The position numbers were made by a program, and so were the translations under genes. Shown piece after piece: positions 23,776 to 31,039 of a stretch of 64,000 bases of DNA. Numbering within the stretch: the first letter of the stretch is position 1; every line of letters starts with the position of its first letter. Origin of the DNA: HNR sp040400085 (GTDB taxonomy: Bacteria; Actinomycetota; Actinomycetes; Actinomycetales; Microbacteriaceae). Where the stretch lies: positions 1 to 64,000 of the forward strand of contig JBBAQX010000001.1 in NCBI GenBank assembly GCA_040400085.1. The letters are read 5' to 3'. The notes under the pieces were generated by a model that saw nothing but the letters and a program-made list of their open reading frames with translations, made no database searches and was not told where the DNA came from.

Positions 23776-24476
23776 GAGCCGGGACTACACCGTTGGTGTA
23801 GTCACCCCTGGAGCCTAACTTCTCATCCCCGGGAGGGAGAGCCTTGGGCTCATCCCCCTTGGACTTGAAAAGCTCTTTCATGCCGGCGAGGAGGGTGTTG
23901 TGGGTGAGGAAGGCATCGATCTCGGCCTTGGCACTGGTCACGGTCTTGACCGTGGCTTCCCGGAAGCTGTCGATCAAGAACGGCATGTTCTCCGTGATAG
24001 ACTGCCGGGCCGTGCTCAGGATAGAACGGATGGCCTCCTTGTCATCCTTGGTGAAGGTCTTCTTTGCCAGGATGGCCTCCAGCTTCGCTTCGCTGGTCTT
24101 CAGGTGGGTTTCGAGGCCAACATGGCTGACCTCGAAACCCATCTTGGACCTTCTCCGCTTCCGTCTTGATGCCATGCAGACGGGGGGTCTCTTTCCCTTG
24201 GAGATGGAGCATGGTGCCGGGGATGCCGGGGCCCGTGTTGAGCGAGGTGATAAGTTCAGCAAACTGAGCAGGGCTGAACTCGACCTCGATCAGTTCCTCG
24301 CGGTCATGGTACCAGTTACGGCCCAGGTGATGCCTCTCTTCGGCCCGGCAGATGGTGAGCCGGATCGTGGAGTCGCAGGGTACGGGGCTGCCGAAAAGGA
24401 CCCGGCGGCCTCCTGTGGTCCGGCTGAAGTTCACAAGGACGTACGCGGGATGAGTCTCGGTGGTGTCGGGGAGCAT
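23744..24476 (-). CDS. Unknown coiled-coil protein (about 240 aa), split by a frameshift
   Basis: ATG 24476 (ACGTAGAG upstream) opens MLPDTTETHPAYVLVNFSR, with VEFSPAQFAELITSLN in the middle, a segment I associate with phage proteins of unknown function. Near 24136-24140 the frame must shift: one frame ends EAEKVQDG and the other continues FEVSHVGLETHLKTSEAKLE, giving a sensible helical C-terminus. A G indel in GGG explains it. The tail past about 23810 runs through the next gene's promoter motif and is doubtful. Confidence 0.65.
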
Positions 24477-24499
24477 GTTGGTTCTCTACGTAGCAGGGT

Positions 24500-25105
24500 C
24501 TAGGGATTTAGAGGGCCCCGACCCTTGAACTTAGAAAGGTGGCTGATCTTGAAGTACACCTGTCTCTTGAGGTCACCCGGCAAATCCCGGGTTTCGTACC
24601 AGGCCACGTAGACATCCGTCCAGGCATACGAAAAGAAGTAGGGCCGGGAGACCACCGAGGAGATCACGGCCAAGGGGGCAGGGGTGAAACCTCGTTCGAG
24701 GCAAGGGGGCTCCCACCTATCCCGATGGTCCTTGTCATCCCGGATGACAACCCAATCCAGGTTGGGCGCCATCAGGGTGTATAGCTCAAAGGATGGGTTT
24801 CTCCATACCTGGGGGAAACCCAGGCGGGCTAGCTTCCCTATCAGGCTGGGGTCGAGATTGGGGTTGGTGGCCAGCTTGCGTAGCACCCGCCTCTTGAGGT
24901 CATGGTGGTCATCCCCAAGGGCGAAGCGGGACTCCTCAAAAATCTGTAGGGCCCGGTTCGTTGGAAGAGCCGGGTTGCTCGCCAAAGCCACCAGGCACTC
25001 AGAAGCCGTCAGGTCCTTTGGCTGTCCGTGGTTGAAGACAACCCGTATCAAGGTCTCCAGGTCGGAAAGGTCGCTGGTTTCCCTTAGCTCTTTTAGGAAG
25101 GTCAC
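24500..25105 (-). CDS. Helical-repeat-like protein (about 201 aa)
   Basis: Start taken at GTG 25105, which overlaps the upstream stop (GTGA); TTG/GTG codons slightly upstream are alternatives. Segments such as LVALASNPALPTNRALQIFE and VLRKLATNPNLDPSLIGKLA look like short HEAT or leucine-rich-variant repeats (NPxLP spacing). C-terminal half beta with many aromatic residues. Role unknown; such repeats usually bind proteins. Confidence 0.65.
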   Translation of the reverse strand: MTFLKELRETSDLSDLETLIRVVFNHGQPKDLTASECLVALASNPALPTNRALQIFEESRFALGDDHHDLKRRVLRKLATNPNLDPSLIGKLARLGFPQVWRNPSFELYTLMAPNLDWVVIRDDKDHRDRWEPPCLERGFTPAPLAVISSVVSRPYFFSYAWTDVYVAWYETRDLPGDLKRQVYFKISHLSKFKGRGPLNP

Positions 25106-25239
25106 TGGTGTCCCTTGTTCCACCAAGTCATGCCTGCCGAAAGGTTTGGGTTCTGAGCCGCTGCCCTGCGAATGCCCCCCACGGTGGCAGCATAGGTAGA
25201 CACCAGAACCTCCAGGTTCTCTTCTTTGAAGAGGCTCAT
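25102..25239 (-). CDS. Small protein (45 aa) hidden between coupled genes
   Basis: ATG 25239 reads MSLFKEENLEVLVSTYAATV, then AAAQNPNLSAGM, ending NKGHQ. It fills the gap between the 86-residue gene (stop 25243) and the GTG at 25105 with overlaps of the usual kind. Contains the same AxNPxLS spacing as the downstream repeat protein. Confidence 0.6.
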   Translation of the reverse strand: MSLFKEENLEVLVSTYAATVGGIRRAAAQNPNLSAGMTWWNKGHQ

Positions 25240-25242
25240 GGC

Positions 25243-25503
25243 TTATAGCTCCACGAAGATGCCAGAGAGGCCCTCGTCACCCCGGGCCAAAGCGACCTTG
25301 GTCCACAGGAAGGGAGGGGCCATCTCTTTGCAGAACTCGGTCTCGAACTCAGCCAGAAGAGCCAGAACGTCAACCGAAGGCACAGGGCCCCCATAGATGC
25401 TGTGAAGCTCCTCAAAGCTGAACGTAAGCCCCATCCCCCGCTTACGCACAGCGTTGGCAACAGCATCCATCATCGAGGTCAGCAAGTCGGCGGTCTGGCT
25501 CAT
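25243..25503 (-). CDS. Unknown protein (86 aa)
   Basis: ATG 25503 preceded by GCGTAGAGGGGGGC, the CGTAGAGG-type start motif. Sequence MSQTADLLTSMMDAVANAVR, helical, with C-terminus ARGDEGLSGIFVEL. No family recognised. Confidence 0.65.
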   Translation of the reverse strand: MSQTADLLTSMMDAVANAVRKRGMGLTFSFEELHSIYGGPVPSVDVLALLAEFETEFCKEMAPPFLWTKVALARGDEGLSGIFVEL

Positions 25504-25534
25504 GCCCCCCCTCTACGCCGATCAAGCTCTTCTT

Positions 25535-26467
25535 TTAGACGAAAATGCCCACCGCAGGGTCAAAAGTCCCTTTCCGGGGACCCCCGCTGACCTTGGGTTC
25601 GATCTCCCCCACCGTCTCCCCGTAAGGGTTTGTCCGAAGGATAGGAGGGAGCCGGGGGCCATCTCCCAGGTTCTCAACCGAGAACCGGAAGTCTCCGTTG
25701 GGCATCCCCATATGCCGTACTTCCTTTCCGTACACGTAAGACGGAAGTAGACCCTCGGCTGCCTTCGGCTTTCCTTCGGGGTAGATGGCCTTGAAGAGGC
25801 TGTAGGAGGAATCCCCACCCCGGTCCTCCATGTCACTCCCACCGAAAAGAACGGTGTGATCCACGCGGACAGTCCCCTTGATGTTGGGCGGACCCCCATG
25901 GCTATCCAGGGCAGGGGCGAAGAGGTACTCCGGGTCAGACGGGACATACCACCACAACAAGGGGTCCGGGGACATCTGGGCCCCTGCCTCAAAGCAGCAA
26001 AGAGCCACCGAACACCCCGGGTAGTAGGTCTTGTAGAACACGTCGATATCCCAATCCTGAGGGAGGGTGGGCCGCCGATTCACCGGGACCCTGTGGAGAG
26101 CCTCGCTGATGCTTTCGTCCCCGTTGGCCAGGATCACGGTATACATCCCGTGGTCGAAGACCTGGGCCAACCCCTTGGTCCGGTCCCTCCGGGCATCGGG
26201 GTCCATCCCCCTGCTGAGGGTGCTTGGATGGTTCAGGGACCTGGCCAGACCCTTCAGGAAGTTCTTTGCATCCGAGACATCCACCATATTTGGGGCACCC
26301 ATCGGCTCACCGCAGGGGAAGGGCAGAGCCATGCAGTTGGGCCCCTTCCCCAGGTTCTTGACCTGGTTCTGATAGGCCAATACGTGAACGGGGACCCCTC
26401 CCCGCGTACCCGTCCCAGCGTAAAGGATGGTCTTGCTCAACTCGGCGTTGTGGATCGTTAGGCACAT
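25535..26467 (-). CDS. Unknown protein (310 aa) with Cys2, possible Ntn-hydrolase fold
   Basis: ATG 26467 gives MCLTIHNAELSKTILYAGTG. After Met removal, Cys would be the N-terminal residue, as in choloylglycine-type Ntn hydrolases, and the following strands (VHVLAYQNQVKNLG, CMALPFP) fit an antiparallel sheet. I recall similar MC-headed proteins of unknown function but cannot name a family. Divergent from the plus-strand paralogue pair at 26.5-28.4 kb. Function not assigned. Confidence 0.65.
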   Translation of the reverse strand: MCLTIHNAELSKTILYAGTGTRGGVPVHVLAYQNQVKNLGKGPNCMALPFPCGEPMGAPNMVDVSDAKNFLKGLARSLNHPSTLSRGMDPDARRDRTKGLAQVFDHGMYTVILANGDESISEALHRVPVNRRPTLPQDWDIDVFYKTYYPGCSVALCCFEAGAQMSPDPLLWWYVPSDPEYLFAPALDSHGGPPNIKGTVRVDHTVLFGGSDMEDRGGDSSYSLFKAIYPEGKPKAAEGLLPSYVYGKEVRHMGMPNGDFRFSVENLGDGPRLPPILRTNPYGETVGEIEPKVSGGPRKGTFDPAVGIFV

Positions 26468-26515
26468 GGCCTTGAGCCCTATACCGGGAAACCCCTTCTG
26501 CTACCTTTCAGGATT

Positions 26516-27172
26516 ATGCCTGCCAAGGGTAACAATGGGAATCACGATGATGACGATGATGACGATGATGGTATACCTGACCCTCCCATGCCGACATACA
26601 CCACGCATCTTACGGGCATCAACACCTCTTTGGTAGACAACAAGGAACTCCCTGCCCCCCGGGTTTTTCTTCGGGACTACCTGGCGCCCTATCTTGAGAA
26701 CCTTACCGCGAACCCCTCTGACCCCTTCGGGGTTTTTTTCAACCAGGCTGGCCTCGGCATCAGCAACGTGGTGGCGTTCACACCTGCCATCGAAATGACC
26801 GCCGAAGGGTCAGGCACCTATGGCATCCCCGAGGGGTTCTATGCCATCGCCGTCTATGCCTCCAAAGCATCGGAGAAAGGGCTGCCTAACCTGGTTCTAG
26901 GGTGCAAAGTTACCCTCCCCCACCAGGGCCCCAACGTTGACCTCTACCCCGACATGGAACCGGGTAAAATTGACACCCTCCAATTGAGCGGGGTGTCGGT
27001 TTACTACTCGACCACCCTTGCCTCCGGGTGGGAAGTGTATGCTTGTCTCCTACAGCACCTCCCCGGGTTGAAGATCGTGTTCACCGACAAGGCCACCGAC
27101 AAGAAACCCCAGGCTCAGGCTACCTGGACCTACGTCAATGTAGGCGGCGTCTCCCAAGCTTGGCGTTCTTGA
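26516..27172 (+). CDS. Beta-rich protein (218 aa) with poly-Asp head
   Basis: ATG 26516. Residues 10-18 are a run of eight Asp encoded by a 9-bp tandem repeat (CGATGATGA, 26545-26570). The C-terminal half shares a module with the next gene: YGIPEGFYAIAVY, EKGLPNLVLGCKVTL against YNIQPGAYAIVF, EKGL, HYLGCKVTL. A terminator-like hairpin with seven T lies inside the gene at 26721-26739. Not recognised; possibly a structural or surface protein. Confidence 0.7.
   Translation: MPAKGNNGNHDDDDDDDDGIPDPPMPTYTTHLTGINTSLVDNKELPAPRVFLRDYLAPYLENLTANPSDPFGVFFNQAGLGISNVVAFTPAIEMTAEGSGTYGIPEGFYAIAVYASKASEKGLPNLVLGCKVTLPHQGPNVDLYPDMEPGKIDTLQLSGVSVYYSTTLASGWEVYACLLQHLPGLKIVFTDKATDKKPQAQATWTYVNVGGVSQAWRS
26721..26739 (+). 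terminator. Terminator-like UUCG hairpin inside a gene
   Basis: ACCCC-TTCG-GGGGT followed by seven T, the textbook form of an intrinsic terminator with the extra-stable UUCG loop, but located 205 bases into the open frame of the 218-residue protein (codons reading DPFGVFF). May attenuate expression. Confidence 0.55.
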
Positions 27173-27231
27173 GGGATCGGACATACTCAGGCCCTTCCTG
27201 ATCGGGGGGCCTGGTGTAGTGTTGCTCTGCC

Positions 27232-28365
27232 ATGCAGACAGCAACCACCGAAACCAAAAACACCCAAGCTGCCAAACACCTCACCGAAGAGAGCGCTGCC
27301 TTCGCCCGGACTCTCGCCCACTATACGAACGTCCTCAAAGACCTTCTCGCTTCCGGCAAGATCAACGAGGGGCAGGTGTCCTACATCGCCCGCACCGTCT
27401 CCCGGCTTCTCCATGAGGACATCCGGAGCCGCACCGTGGGCAAGGGGATTTTGGCCCGCCGCGTCATCTACGATGTGTGGACCAAGGCGGGCTTCCCCAT
27501 GGACCCCTCCTTCTACCTGGCCTGCCGGGACATCTTCCTTGACAAGGAGGAGGTCCCCCCTCTGTCCCCGGACTCCATCACCTATGGGGGGTTCCGGTCG
27601 GTGGAAGAAGCTCTGAGCGAAGAGGGTACGGACCAGCCCCAGCTTACCGTGTCCGAAATCGCCCTCGCCCCGGAGCAAGAGGCGACCCTCCAGGCTTTCC
27701 TGGACGCCCACGTCCCGCAAGCCCCCCAGCCCAAGGAAGAGCCTCAGGGCGAGGCCCTTCCGTTTCAGACGTTGCTGTCGCTGGCCCCCTTGCCGAAGGA
27801 TTCTGGCCCGCCCCCTTCCCTCAAACAGTTTGAGTACAAGGGCCCCGAGAAGCTTCTCTTCGATGCTCTCAAACCCGGTCTGGATTGCCTGTTCAGCGAC
27901 AACACCCAGCCTTTTGTCATGCTGGGGACCAAAGAGAAGCCGCGTATCCCCCTGGCGCTCAACCTTACCGCGGAGACCGCCGCCCCGTACAACATCCAAC
28001 CCGGGGCCTACGCCATCGTCTTCCGGGGGGACCGTCTCTACGAAGAGAAGGGTCTTGAGAGGATGCACTACCTCGGATGCAAGGTGACCCTCATGGACGG
28101 GGCCACCCACATCCTCAGCCCCCGCACGACAGCGGAAGAGTTGGGGGCCTACAAGGCCCCTGCTTCCGGGTACCCTGGGGTGGGGACCTTCCGGGTCAAC
28201 GGCTGGCGCATCCAAGCCTTCCTGATCCCTCTCTCCAAGGTCCACAAGGTCAACCTGTGGGAAACCCTGGGCGGCAAGGGTAGCGATGAGCACTCCGCAG
28301 AGTGGCAAGTCTTCCGCCGGTCCACCACCGCCCTGCCCACCATGCACAACAACAAGTTCACCTGA
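27232..28365 (+). CDS. Two-part protein (377 aa), paralogue of upstream gene
   Basis: ATG 27232 with GGTGTAGTGTTGCTCTGCC upstream. Residues 1-170 form a helical domain (HYTNVLKDLLASGKINEGQV) with an acidic linker; residues 210-330 repeat the beta module of the 218-residue neighbour (GAYAIVFRGDRLYEEKGL, LGCKVTL). Duplication plus gain of a helical domain is likely. Function unknown. Confidence 0.7.
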   Translation: MQTATTETKNTQAAKHLTEESAAFARTLAHYTNVLKDLLASGKINEGQVSYIARTVSRLLHEDIRSRTVGKGILARRVIYDVWTKAGFPMDPSFYLACRDIFLDKEEVPPLSPDSITYGGFRSVEEALSEEGTDQPQLTVSEIALAPEQEATLQAFLDAHVPQAPQPKEEPQGEALPFQTLLSLAPLPKDSGPPPSLKQFEYKGPEKLLFDALKPGLDCLFSDNTQPFVMLGTKEKPRIPLALNLTAETAAPYNIQPGAYAIVFRGDRLYEEKGLERMHYLGCKVTLMDGATHILSPRTTAEELGAYKAPASGYPGVGTFRVNGWRIQAFLIPLSKVHKVNLWETLGGKGSDEHSAEWQVFRRSTTALPTMHNNKFT

Positions 28366-28386
28366 TCCTCACGGTGTAAGGGGGGC

Positions 28387-28782
28387 ATGACCTCCCCCAG
28401 CACGACCCCAAAGAACCCGTCTGGCCCCCTCGTTTGGGTAGGGCCAGACGGGTTCTGGTTTTGTAACATCACGTCGGTTGCGCCTTCCGGTACCAGGAAG
28501 CGGTTGATGCTACGCCTCCCGACCAAGAACCGGGAAGAAGCCCTGGCCTTTGCCGCTGACGAGTCAAACCGCCTGGAAGGGACTTTCTTCGCAGGGCACC
28601 CCTGGGAAGCCGGGGAGGGTGAGAAGCATCTCCCCATCACCTCAACCCCCGAGTATCGGGTGACCTACTCCGGGACCCTCACCCCAGAAGACCCACCGGA
28701 AGATGAAGGCCCTTGGAAGGTGGTTCTCTACCTGGGCAACTTCAAGGGAGACCACGCCTACTTGTGGGAACGGGTGTCGTGA
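28387..28782 (+). CDS. Unknown protein (131 aa)
   Basis: ATG 28387 with CGGTGTAAGGGGGGC before it. Beta-rich, with PLVWVGPDGFWFCNITSV and KVVLYLGNFKGDHAYLW. Codons 9-23 form a perfect 16-bp hairpin (28412-28456); a later ATG at 28508 would place that hairpin outside the gene. TGA overlaps the next GTG. Confidence 0.65.
   Translation: MTSPSTTPKNPSGPLVWVGPDGFWFCNITSVAPSGTRKRLMLRLPTKNREEALAFAADESNRLEGTFFAGHPWEAGEGEKHLPITSTPEYRVTYSGTLTPEDPPEDEGPWKVVLYLGNFKGDHAYLWERVS
28412..28456. terminator. Perfect 16-bp hairpin at the start of a gene
   Basis: AGAACCCGTCTGGCCC pairs with GGGCCAGACGGGTTCT across a 13-base loop, followed by GGTTTTG. It either ends transcription from the 377-residue gene, which would imply the later start at 28508, or controls the 131-residue gene by attenuation. 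Confidence 0.6.
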
Positions 28783-29240
28783 AAGTCCACGTCTGGCGGG
28801 ATGCAGGGCAACACTGGCGTTTCCTGGCCACCCTCGCTAGCCAGAATGGGGGCGCCGGGGTCCGCACAGTGCTGGAAATCCCCTTCGCCTGTGTCCGTGA
28901 GCTAGCCGAGGAAATAGCTGCTTCCGAGACGGAAGCTATCCGGGAGGGGTCTTGTTCTACCCATCCATGGGTCGTAGCTACACCCCCAAGAGAAGCCCCC
29001 CAAGAGAAGCCCAAACCCTTTGGGGAGTGGGTCTACGCATCACAGTACCTTCTCACCAAAGCCGGTGAAGACTGGAAACCCATCACCCCCCCGGAGGGTG
29101 GCCCTTGGGAACTGGTATCACAGGCTGTCTTCTATGTACCCGGGGCCACCAAAGAGTACGCTCAGTACCTCACCTGGAGAAAGCCCAAAGAGCAACCCAA
29201 ACCACCTGACGTACCCAAGGGGGTGCGTCAGAGCTTGTAG
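28779..29240 (+). CDS. Unknown protein (153 aa) with GVRQSL tail
   Basis: GTG 28779 overlaps the previous stop (GTGA): VKVHVWRDAGQHWRFLATLA. Mixed fold with Pro-rich C-terminal third. Ends PKGVRQSL, the recurrent tail. No plus-strand gene follows (the next gene converges), so this tail cannot be explained as a downstream ribosome site. Confidence 0.7.
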   Translation: MKVHVWRDAGQHWRFLATLASQNGGAGVRTVLEIPFACVRELAEEIAASETEAIREGSCSTHPWVVATPPREAPQEKPKPFGEWVYASQYLLTKAGEDWKPITPPEGGPWELVSQAVFYVPGATKEYAQYLTWRKPKEQPKPPDVPKGVRQSL

Positions 29241-30094
29241 CCCCCGCCCAGGGCATCATATTGCCCCCTGAGGATAAGGGACTTTAGCTTACTCGGGCTG
29301 AAATCAAGACTATCCGAGGCCAAGGGGGCTGCTGGCCGGAAAACTCGGATATCTATGTCCCTTCGGTCTGAGCAAGCCTCTCCCCTGACTAGCCTGTTCA
29401 CCAGGGCAGCCTGGTCCAGGTCGTTGCTCAGGATCTCATCGCTCATGAAGTCCAAGGCCCTGGCAGCTACGTGCAAGGCATTTGGCTTCGCCGGTAGCGG
29501 AGACCCATCCGAAACAGGGCTACATACGATCACGTCGATAGACGTGGCCCCCAGGTTGATGGCAGCCTTCAAGGGCGTAATCTCTTTGACCCCACCATCC
29601 GACCAAAGCTGGCCCTCTAGCTCAACCGGACAGAGCATGGCCGGGAAAGCAGAAGAGGCTAGGACGGCACCGGGCAAGTCGGTATAGGTCTCCCCGAATA
29701 GACGATATTCCCCCGTGGTCATGGACACAGCGCCTACCCGAAGCTGCTTCCCAGCAAGCCTGATCCGTGTGGGGTCCAGATGCTCTCTAACGAATCGGTG
29801 CAGGGGGCTAGAGTTGTAGGCAGAGCCTCGGGTCAGGCCATGGAGCACCCCAAAGGGCCACCACCTCTTGTAGACCTTGCTGGTATCCAGGCTTCTCCAG
29901 AGGTCCAACAGGTCAAAGGCTGCCTGATGCCCCTGGCCCGTAGAATACTGTGCCAGGTAGGCCCCATTCAAAGCCCCTACGCTGATCCCACAGATGATGC
30001 TGTACTCACGGGACTCTTCGGTCAGAAGGTGGGAAAGAACCCCTGCTTGCCAGGCTCCCTTGCACCCTCCGCCGGACAAGACAAGGGCCCTCAT
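29228..30094 (-). CDS. Patatin-like phospholipase
   Basis: 288 residues with the three patatin signatures: oxyanion loop GGGCKG at 8-13, nucleophile elbow GISVG at 36-40 (Ser38), and catalytic Asp in DGG at 166-168. Patatins hydrolyse acyl groups of phospholipids. In a phage this could help lysis, membrane remodelling or defence against the host. It is the last gene downstream of the structural genes and overlaps the previous gene's stop by ATGA, so it is probably expressed late. Confidence 0.93.
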   Translation of the reverse strand: MRALVLSGGGCKGAWQAGVLSHLLTEESREYSIICGISVGALNGAYLAQYSTGQGHQAAFDLLDLWRSLDTSKVYKRWWPFGVLHGLTRGSAYNSSPLHRFVREHLDPTRIRLAGKQLRVGAVSMTTGEYRLFGETYTDLPGAVLASSAFPAMLCPVELEGQLWSDGGVKEITPLKAAINLGATSIDVIVCSPVSDGSPLPAKPNALHVAARALDFMSDEILSNDLDQAALVNRLVRGEACSDRRDIDIRVFRPAAPLASDSLDFSPSKLKSLILRGQYDALGGGYKL

Positions 30095-31038
30095 GTGGTG
30101 ATTCTACGGAAGCAGAAGATCCATGCTCCGAGAACACCTGCCCCCGGGGTTTCCTTGCGGGCTTCCCAGAAGAGGCGCCATGAGGGGTGGAAGTATTCCA
30201 CCTTGTAAACGTCGATATCAAAGACCCCCTTCGGGTGGGTAGTGTGGATATTCCTTACCAGCCACCCTGAGAGGTCCACGTCAAAGAGGTTGTACTTACC
30301 CCTCCCCGGGACAGGGTGAGGAGTGACTGCCCCCGTGGCATAGTCGTTATCCCAGAAAGCCCCTTGCTTCTGCCTGTCCTCTACGGGGTGCCGGCCTTCC
30401 GGAGAGATATCGTAGGCACCATCCCCGTTTGCTGGAATAATGGCGTTGATACCTGGACCCACGGGCATCTTGTTGCAGTTACCCGTACCGGTGGCATTCG
30501 GGACAGCCACCGAAGCGGGTACCTTGAAGCCTACCGAGAAGGAGTCCAGGTGTGACCAGTTAGCAGGGTCCCGCCATACGATCTGGCCGTCGTGGATTTC
30601 AACGGGGTCGTTGAATTGAAACTCCAAGCTCTTGGTTGCAGGGATTTCTTCGGCCGTAAACTCCAAGATCAGAGGGGTCCCCGTCCCTCTTCCGGTGGCC
30701 GGGGGTGTCGGGTTGGGGTCATCGCCATGCCCTGTAATCCAGGTGTAGAACCCCGCGGTCCCCGGGTAAATATCAAAGACCGGCTTCCCGTCATCTGTCT
30801 TGGGAGAGTCCAGGACCACGCTTCTAGCGGGGGGTGGAAGCGGGATACCTTTGTGAGCAGCCACCACCGCGGCCAGAACAGCCTGAGCTTCGCTAGTCAG
30901 GTCCCCATCAAACTCCAGGGTGCCCTCGTTCTCCAGGCTGGTGATACCCAGAAGAGTGGCCCCAAGAGCAGCGGCCTCAACCTCTTGGGTCAGGCTATCG
31001 CTTGCGTACCGCGGAAGGGTAAAGGTGTATTTTGCCAT
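30091..31038 (-). CDS. Putative virion structural protein (315 aa)
   Basis: ATG 31038 follows the fibre-like gene by one base. N-terminal helical part, then Pro/Gly-rich beta sequence (TPLILEFTAEEIPATKSLEF) ending with an aromatic stretch (FHPSWRLFWEARKETPG). Context among tail or fibre proteins suggests a virion component. No family recognised. Confidence 0.6.
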   Translation of the reverse strand: MAKYTFTLPRYASDSLTQEVEAAALGATLLGITSLENEGTLEFDGDLTSEAQAVLAAVVAAHKGIPLPPPARSVVLDSPKTDDGKPVFDIYPGTAGFYTWITGHGDDPNPTPPATGRGTGTPLILEFTAEEIPATKSLEFQFNDPVEIHDGQIVWRDPANWSHLDSFSVGFKVPASVAVPNATGTGNCNKMPVGPGINAIIPANGDGAYDISPEGRHPVEDRQKQGAFWDNDYATGAVTPHPVPGRGKYNLFDVDLSGWLVRNIHTTHPKGVFDIDVYKVEYFHPSWRLFWEARKETPGAGVLGAWIFCFRRITT

Positions 31039-31039
31039 G

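Noticed and set aside
27187..28347. 386-residue minus-strand open frame
   Set aside because: Gly/Arg-rich antisense of the 377-residue gene, which has a paralogue and a proper start element.
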